The translations under genes and the position numbers were made by a program. Under the pieces are notes generated by a model, which searched no databases, was not told where the DNA came from, and saw only the letters and a list, made by a program, of their open reading frames with translations. From Mytilus edulis (lineage: Eukaryota; Mollusca; Bivalvia; Mytilida; Mytilidae): a DNA stretch of 64,000 nt. The stretch spans positions 43,259,705 through 43,323,704 of the forward strand of contig NC_092350.1 in NCBI RefSeq assembly GCF_963676685.1, read 5' to 3'. Shown here in pieces: positions 26,219 through 37,271 of the stretch; position 1 is the first letter of the stretch, and every line of letters begins with the position of its first letter.

Positions 26219-27442
26219 TTATACAAGTCGATCCTTACCTAAGGTACTTTCACATTGATAACTTAGAGACAGATACTTGTCAACATCCGTACATGGATCT
26301 CCAAATATTTTTGTTGAGGCGAAAACAGTACATTTTTGTCTCCAGTAACAGTGAGAACCTAGCTCCTGTATCGTCCAAGTCGTGTAACAAAGTTGATCAG
26401 CATGTCTTCCTCGACAATATGTGGAACCCTGTCGTCCAAAATTAGCTTCAATAATTCTAATGATATGTCCAATAGGGCATCTAATAGTCAAAAACTGATT
26501 CTCACAAATATAAGCATGGTAAGTTTCTGAAAAGTTTGAAATTCACATTGACTGTTAAAGTATGTAAATTCACATTGACTGTTAAAGTATGTAAATTCAC
26601 ATTGACTGTTAAAGTATGTAAGTTCACATTGACTGTTAAAGTATGTAAATTCACATTGACTGTTAAAAGTATTAATCGCTTAAAATTTCTGGAATTTTCG
26701 GTAACATAAAAATGTATATTCGTACGCATGAAATCTACCGGGTGCTTTTATCGTTTTAACATATATTGTATGTTATTGAAAATTTTATGGCAGCAAGCTA
26801 AATGTTATTGATACCCTTCTGGGTTTGATATATTTTATCACAACTCATTACATTAGAAAAACTGTTGATTTAACGTTTATACCAACATTTTCCTTTTAAA
26901 TTATGCTTCAAGTACCTTAAATAGTGTTTTATATTTCTCTTATATTCAGTGACGAATCCTTTCAAAACTGAATTTTCTTCCGGACCATCCATTTCCAGAT
27001 GTAATGAGCTCTTAATTGTCAAACTTTGGTTTTCTGAGTAATGCTTCGATAAATTTTGTATGCCTTTTTGTCGTCTCTCTTTGGTGTTTGTCTTTTTCGT
27101 TGAGTGCTAATATATCGCACTTTTAGTATCTCCCTCCCTATATTGCTGCTTTGAAAACAGTTAAGATGCTCTACATTTCGTTATTTATATTGAACTAATA
27201 GTAACGTTCAATGTATATAGTATGAAATATGTTGTTCATATCAAACAACAGATGCTGTAGTTCGAATACTTACGGTCTAATTGACCTCTTTCATGTAAGC
27301 TATTCCCTGTAATCGATGATTTTTCTTGGATTCCAAATTTTGTCAAAACCTGTAATAATCTTTTGTAGTTGTGCGAGTCTGCACTTGATAACAAACATAA
27401 CAGGATGAATATCGGCAGCTTCATTGCTATGTTCATCAGCAT
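26219..27442 (-). CDS. Secreted SUEL-type (rhamnose/galactose-binding) lectin domain protein
   Basis: Exon 1 runs from ATG at 27442 down to 27274 (donor GTAAGT) and exon 2 from 26526 (acceptor TTTTCAG) downward, in matching phase. Exon 1 encodes a signal peptide (MKLPIFILLCLLSSADS) and a short linker. Exon 2 holds a SUEL lectin domain: ENQFLTIRCPIGHIIRI at the start, ANFGR, spaced cysteines, and CTVFASTKIFGDPC near the end before YLSLSYQC. That last block is the family's hallmark. The usual GTYKYL is here DVDKYL, which may change sugar contacts (inference). If exon 2 is read to its stop at 26219 the product is 158 aa. A GTAAGG donor at 26238, one codon after STL, could instead splice to an unseen third exon. 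In marine invertebrates such lectins act in innate recognition or adhesion. Confidence 0.85.
26541..26672. repeat. 27-bp tandem repeat, five copies
   Basis: Unit ATTCACATTGACTGTTAAAG plus TATGTAA repeats at 26541, 26568, 26595, 26622 and 26649 with one or two changes. It sits in the lectin intron, starting 15 bases from the exon 2 acceptor. On the gene's strand every unit contains TTTAACAG, which resembles a 3' splice site. Confidence 0.95.
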
Positions 27443-27604
27443 AGAACCTGAAATAAAAGCTGGAAATTATTATGCAATGTTGTTGGATCTTGTTACATCT
27501 TGTAAAAACTTCGCCAATCATTTGTCGCCTCTTCTTTCTCTCGGTGTGTATCTTATTCAGATTTTTTATGAAACTGTATAATAATGTATGATTGAAAATA
27601 AACT

Positions 27605-27910
27605 CATCATAGATACAAGGATTGAAATTTTGTGCTACGTCAGACGTGCGTTTCGTCAAAAAAAGACGCACCAGTGACGCTCGAATAAAAAAGTTAAAAA
27701 GACTTAATAAAGAACGCAGCCAAAAAATATGGAGGACCAAACATTCTTTTTGCCAAATACAGCAAAGGTAATCTATTCATGAAGTAGAAACACCTTAGAA
27801 TTTAAAAAAAGAATTTAAGTTTTGTGAACAATTAATTTTTTCATTATGACCATATCAATGATAATTCATGTCAACACAAAAGTGCTGACTACAGCAATTG
27901 CATTGACCAA
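27605..27910 (+). repeat. Dispersed repeat D, copy at 27.6 kb
   Basis: Starts CATAGATACAAGGATTGAAA, includes CACCAGTGACGCTCGAATAA, GCCAAATACAGCAAAGGTAA and CATATCAATGATAATTCATG. It lies just upstream of the lectin gene start and may contribute promoter DNA. Confidence 0.75.
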
Positions 27911-28629
27911 ATGGTTGAAAATAAAGTTGAAGTTATCCCGTTATATGCATGTATTTATTATAAAGGAAAGTTTTAAATATACAACTTACCTGATCAAATG
28001 ACGGATGATCTTGTGAGTCCAACCAGAATTTAAAATAACAATACACAAATCTCTCATTTGTTAATTCTTTTATTCTTTTATACGATTACAACAATCCCAC
28101 AAGTGTACATAATAAATTAAAATCGATCATTCAATATAAAGTAGGGAAACGCATTGGACTTATTAATTCTTCATGATTTATAATAAATAATAATAAAGAA
28201 CGTCACCAGGAACGAACAAAGCTAAATGTTTGAAAGCTAAGGGTGCACGAGAAACTACAAAGATGAAGAGCTATATGACTAAAAAGAACCTGTTTTAATT
28301 ACAACATTAGCTAAGGTCAACTTTACCTGAGGAAGTTGAAACCTTATTTCTCAATAATTTATATATCTACAAACAGAAAATGTAAGAAAGGTTTGTTATG
28401 AATCATATCAGTATTATAATATTGACTACTTAGCTGATGATAATATCGTGGACTGATAGTCCACCAGTAGCAGAATCGACCTAGCGTTGCAAATAATGAA
28501 AACAAAACAATTTTCTGGATTCCATTCAACAAACCATTCAAAGCCAATGATATATAAGATCAAAACAGTCTAAGAGCTATATGATAGAAATAGACTGTAT
28601 ATAACAGTCAACCTTATCCAAGGTCAAAT

Positions 28630-29070
28630 GGTTTACATGGATCGTTAGCCAATAGTTATCCCATCGAGCTAGAGATAAAGGATACTACAGATACAGTTAA
28701 GTCGGCCTCATATCTTGACTTACATCTAGAAATTGACAATGAGGGTCGGTTGAAGACAAAACTTTACGACAAAAGAGATGATTTCAGCTTTCCAATTGTG
28801 AACTTTCCATTTCTAAGTAGCAACATTCCAGCAGCACCTGCATACGGGGTATATATCTCCCAATTGATACGCTATTCTCGTGCTTGCATTTTCTATCATG
28901 ATTTTCTTGATAGAGGGTTGTTGCTCACGAGGAAGCTATTAAACCAAGAGTTCCAAATGGTGAAGTTTAAATCATCCCTTCGTAAATTTTACGCACGCTA
29001 TCACGAGTTGGTTGACCGTTATGGAATAACCGTTTCACAAATGATATCGGATATGTTCCTTATGTCGTAA
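28630..29070 (+). pseudogene. C-terminal remnant of a reverse-transcriptase ORF
   Basis: An open frame from about 28630 to TAA at 29070 reads through IKDTTDTVKSASYLDLHLE, then KLYDKRDDFSFPIVNFPF, PAYGVYISQLIRYSR and a basic helical end. From memory this is the C-terminal part of a retroelement RT protein widespread in aquatic invertebrates (non-LTR or Penelope-like; I cannot decide). No catalytic YxDD-type motif is present, so the copy is truncated at its 5' end. The stop is followed by the repeated 3' tail (29150 on). Confidence 0.7.
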
Positions 29071-29149
29071 CTACAATCCCGTTCCCTTGTCATGAATGTG
29101 ACCTACCGAATTAGACTATTTACCCCTATTTGTGACATTTTTACCTATT

Positions 29150-29377
29150 GTTTTTGTTGTTTTGTTCACACATCGTTGTCAATATAATGGAATTTGATGC
29201 GACTGTCATAGAAGTGAGAGGTTTAGCTAGCTTTAAAACCAGGTTCAATCCACCATTTTCAACATAAGAAAATGCCTGTACCAAGTCAGGAATATGACAG
29301 TTGTTATCCATTCGTTTGATGTGTTTGAACTTAAGATTTTGCCATTTGATTGGGGACTTTCCTTTTTGAATTTTTGT
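29150..29377 (+). mobile_element. Retroelement 3' tail, copy 1 (attached to the RT remnant)
   Basis: Contains ATCGTTGTCAATATAATGGA, AGAGGTTTAGCTAGCTTTAA, CCTGTACCAAGTCAGGAATA and CATTCGTTTGATGTGTTTGA in the same order as copies at 31165, 33715, 34490, 44155 and 46150. Because this copy follows the RT frame, the dispersed tails can be assigned to that retroelement. Confidence 0.75.
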
Positions 29378-29542
29378 TATATTACTATTTATTGTTGTTT
29401 TACCTATCTGAATTTACAGCTATAACAGTGTTCGCAGATACCTGCTACAAGACTTCCGGATCGTATGTCTATTCTACATACTGTAGTAGCTACAGTATTT
29501 TTGTGATTTTACTTTGTTCTTCTCGTATAAGGCACAGCTTTT
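29372..29542 (+). pseudogene. Partial copy of CYYR1-like exon 2 embedded in a retroelement tail
   Basis: 29372-29493 differs at about one base from 46392-46513, covering the intron end (ATCTGAATTTACAG), the acceptor and 74 bases of exon 2 up to the STYCS residues. The sequence then changes abruptly to AGTATTTTTGTGATTTTACT, which is retroelement tail sequence. A GTAAGT at 29543 could act as a donor, but the Tyr-rich half, the membrane exon and the tail exon are absent, so it is taken as non-functional. Confidence 0.8.
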
Positions 29543-31164
29543 CGTAAGTTTGTTTCAAATGTTGTCTACTCCATACATTGTATAAAATTACAAATTGTAG
29601 CTACCATAAAAGAAACCATATAAAGTTTAGTTCACTAGATGTCTTCTTGGTATTGCTCAAGTTAACATAGTTAGATAATTGAAAACGTAAGAAGAGACAC
29701 AGAAGAGGCAGCAAGCGTATCAATATCGGAGCTTGTATAGTTTTTACGTTGTTAAAATTAAATTATATTATTAAAACATATTTTGTTCGAAATATGAAGC
29801 AATTCCTTATTTATATTTTCATATTCACCCGAGTACTTATTTCATCTCGATACTTAAGATACATGTATGGTCCTGTTTATTTTACAAATAATCAAAATGT
29901 CCGTTTTAAGATCCGTTTAAACTGATAAAATGCAAAACTATCAACCAAGTCACCATCAATGGGTTATATATATACCTAGTTAGTTAAAGATAGTACATGA
30001 TATTTAATTTAATTGAAATATTTCCTATTTAGGTTTGTAAACTGATGAAAGATATTTTCAACTGAATTGATTTGCCTGATCATAATCAAACGCCTTAATG
30101 ACAATACACCATATATTTATATGATTCTGCATTGTGTCAAACCTTCACGGTTATACACTTACATATACCAACCCTTTAAACTGTATCTGATAGCCTCCAC
30201 CAATGCTTGTAACAATTACTTGGGTCATTGCATTGATTTTAGAATATGCAAGAGATGTATGTGAATTAGGATTTGATCTATTCCATTACCTACATCGTCT
30301 TGTCGCTTATAGGTAAGGCTTATTTACGTATATTAAAATGAAACTTTTAATTTGTTACCTAGCAGGAAATGAAGAGATCTCATAAATACATTAAAAACAA
30401 TATTAAGATGAAAAAAATTTAATTAATTTTTAGTCAGCTGAGTATGTAACTACTTCTTAATAAACACACATGTTGTTTTTTACTTTCGTTTCGCGAAATT
30501 TACAGTTCGAATTCTATTTCAAAGGAAACTTTATTAAGGTAATCTCCACAGATAAGTTTTGCATTTTGACCCCTTTTGATTTTTCAATTATGAGAGCTAG
30601 TATGCAATAAAATTCTTTTTTTGATAGATTATGAATAATATAGCCTTCATAGTGGGTAAATATGAACATGAAAATTGAGTCATTATATATATTGTTAGTT
30701 TTTTTGCAAGACAGTTAGTATATACCAGACATTGGTCCGAAATTATTGTGTCGCACGAACTTTGTAATTCAATTTTACGTTAAGATGAGGCGAAAGACGC
30801 CAACTTTTTATTTGATCATTTGGTAGTCTAATGTCAATAGATTCAGATAAGGTATAACTCAAGGAATTGCATTTCTAGTTGAAATACAATTTTGGGGGAT
30901 ATGTGACATATATATGTGATAGTGCCTCGTTCTTATTTTTTTATGACAAATAAATGCAGTATGTTGCCAAGAATACTTAACAAAAGAATAACATTTTTAA
31001 CTTATGAAAATCAAATCTATGGAAGATTTTGATGACAAACAAATTCACATGTATGACACAAACATAGGGCTTATTTAGTTTCCTAACGGTAGAGTGAAAC
31101 TCGTCCTCTGCAAAGAATTTATCCTAGAAATAACGGAACTTTATTTTAAAAACAAGTAGCCTCC
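29543..31164. other. Non-coding stretch between the RT remnant and the B-box gene
   Basis: AT-rich, with no supportable exon, tRNA or clear repeat. It may contain the promoter and a non-coding first exon of the B-box gene, whose coding exon is preceded by an acceptor at 31455-31456. Confidence 0.5.
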
Positions 31165-31400
31165 TCTATATATATGTCAATAAAATGGAATTTATACCAC
31201 TGTCAAGGGAGAGGTTTAGCTAGCTATAAAACCAGATTTCGTCCACCATTTTTTCTTCTTAAAAATGCTGTACCAAGTCAGGAATATGACCGTCGTAATC
31301 CATTCGTTTGATGTGTTAGAGCTTTTATTTTACCATTTGGTTAGAGATTTTCCGTTTTAAATTTCCCTCGGATATTTGTGATTTTACTTTTTTTAAAAGC
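31165..31400 (+). mobile_element. Retroelement 3' tail, copy 2
   Basis: Carries GAGAGGTTTAGCTAGCTATA, GTACCAAGTCAGGAATATGA, CATTCGTTTGATGTGTTAGA and ends with ATTTGTGATTTTACTTTTTT. No RT frame precedes it. It ends about 70 bases before the B-box gene's start codon. Confidence 0.75.
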
Positions 31401-31473
31401 AAAATTAGATACCTATATTTAACTATTTACACAATGTCACTGATATTTTATTTCAGTATACAGATTTTCAAAT

Positions 31474-32970
31474 ATGTCAGAAGGGACTGAGAAATTTGAT
31501 CAATGCATTATTCATGGGAAGGAACTTGACTATTATTGTCCGAGACATGACGAAGTCATCTGCGAAGCTTGCATTGAAAGCAAACATGAAGGATGTCGTA
31601 ACTTAATTGACGTTGATCAAATATCAAAGGACGCTGATCTTAGTGAATTATCAGACATAAAGCAAGCCGCTGCAGACATGGAGGAAAATATTGAAAGTTT
31701 TCTAAAGGACCAAAGAGAAAACAGAACACAACTAGATGAACAGAAGAACAATATTGCATCAGACATTAAACATTTTAGGGATAAAATCAATGACCATCTT
31801 GATCGATTGCAACAAGATCTCATGGATGATCTATCAGAAACACATACCAAACTTGCCGCTCAAATCGAGGAAACCATTAAAGATCTTGAGAATAAGAAAT
31901 CAAAGCTTGCGTCATTGATAATAAATTTTGACTATATTACCGAGGAAGACAAATCTCCGACAAATTTCATTATAGCAAAAAAGGTGAAGAAAGAATTGAC
32001 GCGTTTAACGAAACCCATAACTGTTCTTCTTCATGGCTTAAAACATTCAAATTTGGAATTTGACGCCAGTACTGAAGCAGAATTAATGGTATTAGAAATT
32101 GAATCGTTTGGCGCAATTGCAATATCCGAAAAATCATCCTCATTACAGTTATCTAGTAAAAATGAAGATTTGAAATTAAACCTTAATCCTGCAAGAAATA
32201 TTGCTGAAATGAAACTGAAAGTTAAAACTGATATAAGGATAAAGAATAAAGCCCAGTTGTCGGTACAGAAGTGTATTATACTACCAAGCAATCAATTCCT
32301 TTTCGTCGATGAGAAAAACGAAAGACTCGTAATTCACGACCAAGATGGGTCACATCACCACGATATTAGTGTTTCCAGTAAACCATTTGATGTTGTTGTA
32401 ATAGATCCCCGCCGCGTGGCAGTGACATATGGTAGGGGCAGACAACTCGAAATTTTAGACATTACGAAACATAAATGTGATAGAATAATTAAAACCGCAA
32501 ATGATTGTTGGGGAATTTCCCATCGAGATGGGAATCTCTTCGTCGTTGTATACAGAAAAGGAATCGAAGTTATAAGTATTGCTGGACAGTTGATAGCCGT
32601 CATTCCAATTAATGTGGATCATGTCTTTTATATTTCGCTTCACGCCGATAAAATTTATTATACGGACTGGGCAGAAAACACCGTAAACTGCTGTGACTTT
32701 AATGGCGACGAATTATGGTGCTACGGGTATGACAATGTCGTTTCAGAACAGGGAATAGCGACTGATGCCGAAGGTAATGTTTTTGTTGTCGGTTATAGAA
32801 CAAATAACGTGATGGTGACTTCGCCCGATGGCCGACGTTATAAAGTATTGTTGAGTGGAGAATCAGATGGCCTAAACTGGCCAACAGGACTATTCTACGA
32901 CGCGCAAGGAGATCGCTTATTAATTTGCAATGAAACAGACGGGTATGCTGCACTGTACGATATAGAGTAA
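31474..32970 (+). CDS. Single-exon B-box / coiled-coil / beta-propeller (TRIM-NHL-like) protein, no RING
   Basis: 498 aa in one exon. Residues 11-41 form a B-box type zinc site: C11-x2-H14-x7-C22-x2-H25/D26...C30-x2-C33-x4-H38-x2-C41. Residues about 55-160 are a charged coiled coil. From about 265 to the end, blade-like repeats (ILPSNQFLFVDEKNERLVI; YYTDWAENTVNC; GIATDAEGNVFVVGY; LNWPTGLFYDAQGDRLLIC) resemble an NHL or TRIM71-type six-bladed propeller. No RING finger is present, so E3 ligase activity is not expected from this protein alone. This architecture is greatly expanded as intronless genes in bivalves (from memory). An AG (TTTATTTCAG) 17 bases before the ATG suggests a 5' UTR intron. 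AATAAA at 33116 may be the poly(A) signal. Confidence 0.88.
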   Translation: MSEGTEKFDQCIIHGKELDYYCPRHDEVICEACIESKHEGCRNLIDVDQISKDADLSELSDIKQAAADMEENIESFLKDQRENRTQLDEQKNNIASDIKHFRDKINDHLDRLQQDLMDDLSETHTKLAAQIEETIKDLENKKSKLASLIINFDYITEEDKSPTNFIIAKKVKKELTRLTKPITVLLHGLKHSNLEFDASTEAELMVLEIESFGAIAISEKSSSLQLSSKNEDLKLNLNPARNIAEMKLKVKTDIRIKNKAQLSVQKCIILPSNQFLFVDEKNERLVIHDQDGSHHHDISVSSKPFDVVVIDPRRVAVTYGRGRQLEILDITKHKCDRIIKTANDCWGISHRDGNLFVVVYRKGIEVISIAGQLIAVIPINVDHVFYISLHADKIYYTDWAENTVNCCDFNGDELWCYGYDNVVSEQGIATDAEGNVFVVGYRTNNVMVTSPDGRRYKVLLSGESDGLNWPTGLFYDAQGDRLLICNETDGYAALYDIE

Positions 32971-32975
32971 CATAG

Positions 32976-33173
32976 TGTATAGTTTGTGCGATAAAAAACT
33001 TTGCAAATATTCAAAATGATGCTATAAAAGCTGTACAACGAGGACATGTGAAAACTATTAATATTGAACGGCGTTGTTATAATCAAAAAGTGAGAGAGTA
33101 TGAGAGATCACAAGAAATAAAAAAGCGAAAATTTAGAACTTCTCAAATTGTAACTTACTTGATGAGTTATTAA
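32976..33173 (+). other. Coding-like segment, duplicate A
   Basis: An open frame with no Met start includes AIKAVQRGHVKTINIERRCY and YERSQEIKKRKFRTSQIV before TAA at 33173. It is about 170 bp long, and its protein frame is conserved relative to the copy at 33441-33635. Function unknown; perhaps the remnant of a duplicated exon or mobile-element ORF. Confidence 0.4.
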
Positions 33174-33440
33174 CTTGTGTGATATGATTTCCAGTGAGAC
33201 AACTCACCAGCAAATAATCTTTGTCGTTTAACAAGTATGAACATAAACATATGCAAAATGTCTATTTTCATAATTACAAATTTAACTGTACAAGAAAATA
33301 GTAAGAACAAGACTTACTTTAGACTGAATTCAAACAAAGCAGGCAGACGAGTTTACCCAGGTTCTTTGTGAATACAATAATCAATGATGTAAGGAATGAA
33401 ATCACACACACCTTCGATGAGCAGGTGAATGACCAAATAG

Positions 33441-33635
33441 TTGAACTCAGAACATTCTTTTGAATACGGTTTCCACTGTGTTTGGGAAATTGATATTCAA
33501 ATTGCTATTAAAGCTGAACTACAAGGACATGCACATACTATTAAAACTATTAATGTTGAAAGGTGTTGTTATAATCGAGAAGGGAGAAAACATGAGAGAT
33601 CACTAGAAATTAAAAAGCGAAAATTTAGAACTTAA
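33441..33635 (+). other. Coding-like segment, duplicate B
   Basis: A 64-codon frame containing AIKAELQGHAHTIKTINVER and HERSLEIKKRKFRT, clearly related to the segment at 32976-33173. Both copies share the 3' words AACTTCTCAAATTGTAACTT. Whether it is expressed cannot be judged. Confidence 0.35.
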
Positions 33636-33714
33636 AACTTCTCAAATTGTAACTTACTCCATGAAGTATAACTTTTATTTTATTAAAATTGACGAAAAAT
33701 AGGAATGCGTGGTT

Positions 33715-33960
33715 TGTATGTTTGTTTTGTTCACCCATCAATGCCAATATAATGTAATTTTATTTTATGCAACTGTCATACAAGTGAGATGTTTGGCTAG
33801 CTATAACACCTGGTTTGTTTGATACATCATTTTCAATTTAGGAAAATGCCTGTACCAAATCAGAAATATGACAGTTGTTATTCGTTCGTTTGATGTGTAT
33901 GAGCTTTTGATTTTGCCATTTGATTACCAACTTTCCGTTTTGAATTTTACTTTTTTCAAA
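33715..33960 (+). mobile_element. Retroelement 3' tail, copy 3
   Basis: Contains ATCAATGCCAATATAATGTA, GATGTTTGGCTAGCTATAAC, GTACCAAATCAGAAATATGA and GTTCGTTTGATGTGTATGAG. Same orientation as the other tails. Confidence 0.7.
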
Positions 33961-33989
33961 GGAACCTATGTTTAAACAAAGTTTGTGAA

Positions 33990-34630
33990 AAAAATGAATC
34001 CACCAGTGTATGAGCAGAAAGTTGATGAACCAGGGTTATGTCAAAGAACGTCTCGTCCTTTTTCTCAAAAAGTTCATCGAAAGTTACCAAGACCTTGATA
34101 AATATTCCGTATCAACTTCACACATAATACATGATGGCCATGACGTACAGAGTCTAGGTACTGATGTTGTTTATCCTCTTAATATACGTGTTATACTGTT
34201 CCTTTTATTGGTCTCTGTATGTTTTATCCTTTACTGTTTAGTCCATTTGTGGTGAATATTTTTAACGTGGCTAAGTTTTTATAAATAACGTTAGTGTTTT
34301 ATAGTGCTATGGTCTTTTTGTATTCGTGACTTTCATTTTTTCTTATGCACTATGTCTACAAAGTTTTTATATGCCGTTTTGTGTTGGTTTTTTTGTTGAA
34401 ATAGTTATTAGTTTTATAGTGAATAGGATTATAACGCCAAGTTGACCACTATTCCACATTTTTTGACATTATTTCCTAATGTCTGTTTGTTTTACTCACA
34501 CATTGTTGGAAATGCTTGCACCAAGTCAGGAACGGTAATTGTTTTCCATTTATTTGATGTGTTTGAGCTTTTGATGTTGCAATTTGATAAGGAACTTTCC
34601 ATTTTTGAATTTTCTTTTGAGTTAAGTATT
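33990..34630 (+). mobile_element. Second RT remnant with 3' tail, copy 4
   Basis: At 34010 a frame reads SRKLMNQGYVKERLVLFLKK followed by KYSVSTSHIIHDG, resembling the C-terminal end of a related RT protein. It is followed by about 300 bp of untranslated DNA and then a shortened tail (ACCAAGTCAGGAACGG, TTGATGTGTTTGAGCTTTTG). The frame is decayed and lacks the catalytic core. Confidence 0.6.
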
Positions 34631-34850
34631 TTTGGTACCAGAATTATAATCAGTGACGCTCAGATCAAAATAGTTATAAAGTCAAACAAGCACAAAGTTG
34701 AAGTGCATTGAAGACCCTAAATTCCAAAAAGTTGTTCCAAAAACGGCTAAGGTAATCTATTCCTGGGATAAGAAAATCCTTAGTTTTTCGAAAAAATTCA
34801 AAGTTTTGTAACAGGAAATTTATAACAATGACCATATAACTGATATTCTG
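34628..34850 (+). repeat. Dispersed repeat D, copy at 34.6 kb
   Basis: Starts TTTTGGTACCAGAATTATAA, includes TCAGTGACGCTCAGATCAAA and GGCTAAGGTAATCTATTCCT. It directly abuts the end of retroelement tail copy 4. Confidence 0.7.
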
Positions 34851-35839
34851 TTCTGAAGCTTGACACTAAAAGCTCTGATTTGTCGTTCAATGTACCAATG
34901 GTATGCTGATTTCATGGAAAGGACGGATAGAGTTAGATTAATAAACCCCTCCTCCAACGAAGCAGTTGTAACAATCAGAAATATTTTTAGGAGTAAATAT
35001 AAAACAAATAATCATTCAAAACAAGTTTGTTTATTAAGATGATTGAAGGCACAAAGTATAACAATCATAAACAATATATAATATACAGGTAAAAACAAAA
35101 GTGGAAGTAGATTTAAGACATGTATAATTCTAAAATCAAAATTGATTGTTTACCCTGACATATGTGAATGTTATAAAGAAATAAGTTCAATATAGGCTAC
35201 GAACCATGTTAAATTCATTATATTCTAATTATTTTGAGTTTTCGTCTTTACAAGTTTTCATGTTTACACCTACTGTGTTTTAACATATTCGTGTTTTGTA
35301 TTTTTCTATATTCACCGTTTGGCTAATCAGTGGTTTCGCATTCGGTCGTATATGTCTTTTTGATTTTCGCTTTTTCGACATTCTCAAAACTAAACAAAAA
35401 TTTCTTTTGGAAGTTTGCTATTATGTATTGTCTTACAAATGCAAATTGAAAATTAAGATAAGTGATGAACTTCGAAGCAAAATTCTGGAAACTTTTAAAA
35501 TTTGTAACGTTCTATCAAAAGTAACTTTAAAAGCAATACTTAAACTGCTGGATATCATTTTTATTTTATGGATATATGTTATATTGATGCAAAATATTAC
35601 GACAATTGATACAAAAAAAATCCAATATTTCAATCTTTAATAATTCATTTGCTTAGTAACAACAGAGACATAATTGTATTATATGTCTCTGGTAACAAGG
35701 TTAACAAACAAATTAACAAGATAGGCTTCTTATTTCAATCAATTCAACTATATAAAAAATATAATTTCTAACAGACTATAACTATGAAATATTAACAATG
35801 CTAAATTATCTAAAAAACAACAATAACAGTCTCATATAA
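34851..35839. other. Non-coding DNA
   Basis: No gene is supportable. The 114-codon frame at 35296-35640 is rich in Ile/Lys/Phe, as expected of AT-rich random DNA, with no domain or splice context. Confidence 0.45.
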
Positions 35840-36304
35840 TATAGGTTACAAGAGCGCAATTATTTGTTTACATTTAACCGGCAAGTTTTTTACCCCATGG
35901 TACTCAGAATAGAATCCTATACGGCTTCTGATTGGTTGATACAGGATTGGAATTACATTTAATCGAAAGCTTATCCAATTAGGTTTAAAAATTGCCGAAA
36001 ATCATATTCACATTTTACGAAGTATAGCAAAATATCTTCAATTTCTGCACGTCGGAGCCATTAAAAATATGCCTTTTTCATTAAGCGAAAAAAGTAGACG
36101 ATTTTTTTCAACTGCATTTTAAGGCAATTTGAGCCGCATGACCCTCTATTTTTTTTTTGGTTGTAATGCAACACTGGCATTTCTAGTAACAGAAACTGCC
36201 ACCCGTTTTTCGCTAGTTTGCGTAGTCTTCGAGAAAAAAATACGGAACACTAGTGGTACCCTATGGAAAATGCATTACGAATAATTGCGCTCTTGTAACC
36301 TATA
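35840..36304. mobile_element. MITE with 25-bp perfect inverted ends
   Basis: Ends TATAGGTTACAAGAGCGCAA+TTATT at 35840 and its exact reverse complement finishing at 36304; 465 bp, no ORF. The interior contains GATTGGTTGATACAGGATTG. Flanking duplication is ambiguous because the ends themselves are TA-rich (TA or ATA). Confidence 0.85.
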
Positions 36305-37271
36305 TCAACTGTATTACAGGAAAACGTATATTTTAGATAACATATTCAATCTTTGAGGTAAAATGTTAAAGATGCGGATTATAAAAAAATAACATAGAAA
36401 ATATCACATTTTATCCTTTGGTTGTATCTTCTGTTACAACTGAGAAGAGCATAATAAATGAGGGGTCGGGATGGGATTTATGGAATAGATAATCTTGGCA
36501 ACAAAAAGTAAATGAGTGGAGGGAAAATAGCAAGATATATAACGAATAGAAAAAAATGAGATTCAAAATTAAACAGATTTACTGTGGAAAATCAAATGAA
36601 AGCTGTAATGAATAATAAAATCATCTAATTACAGAAAGATGTAAAAATAGAATAACCTAGTCATGACGATTTTAGATAAGAAGCTTTGTATGTAAAACAT
36701 TAAAATGAAAAAGTCCTTAAAATGATTTTATAAATAACAAAAATTAAGGGCCTTTAAAGAATACAGAAGGTTAGAATCCCCGTTCAGACCCCCAAAGAGA
36801 AGTATCAGGGATAATACCGATAACTGATCTCTTTTTAAAATTATTTTCATAACTATTTTCCGAATTATTTCTTGTTGAATTCACCATAACATTTTCATAT
36901 AAACGTCACAATGGTGTAAGGGGATATCTGGATAATTTTAAACAAAAAATCAACGAAAGACATACTGATAGGTTGTCTGTTTGTTATACCAAAAAAGGCC
37001 CATTCAAATTAAATATCCTAGCACTTTCGCCAGTTTAAAAACTGAAAGCTGAGATCAATGAGGAAGAAATGTATAAGATAGGAGAGAATTCATGCTTTAT
37101 ATTATTCATACTAATAAATGTCAAACAAGCACTGATATTAAAAAAAAATCTTTAGATAATGTTTGACACACTTCTTCAAGAATGATTGTCAACGATCAAA
37201 GATACTAAATAAAAAAGTCTAAGAAAAAAACTACATCAAATAAAACTTCAAACAAAATAAAAACGTCTGAT
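36305..37271. other. Non-coding DNA, likely 3' UTR of the minus-strand membrane gene
   Basis: It follows the stop at 37272 on the minus strand. No other feature is recognised and the exact cleavage site could not be placed. Confidence 0.35.

Noticed and set aside
26502-26729. Frame with LTVNVNLHT repeats, and a possible CRISPR-like array.
   Set aside because: The 27-bp unit is a direct tandem repeat with no spacers in an animal intron; the frame differs from that of the lectin exon.
27300-27740. 146-codon minus-strand frame overlapping the lectin start.
   Set aside because: It runs through dispersed repeat D and the lectin first exon in another frame. The signal-peptide frame with a phase-matched splice is better supported.
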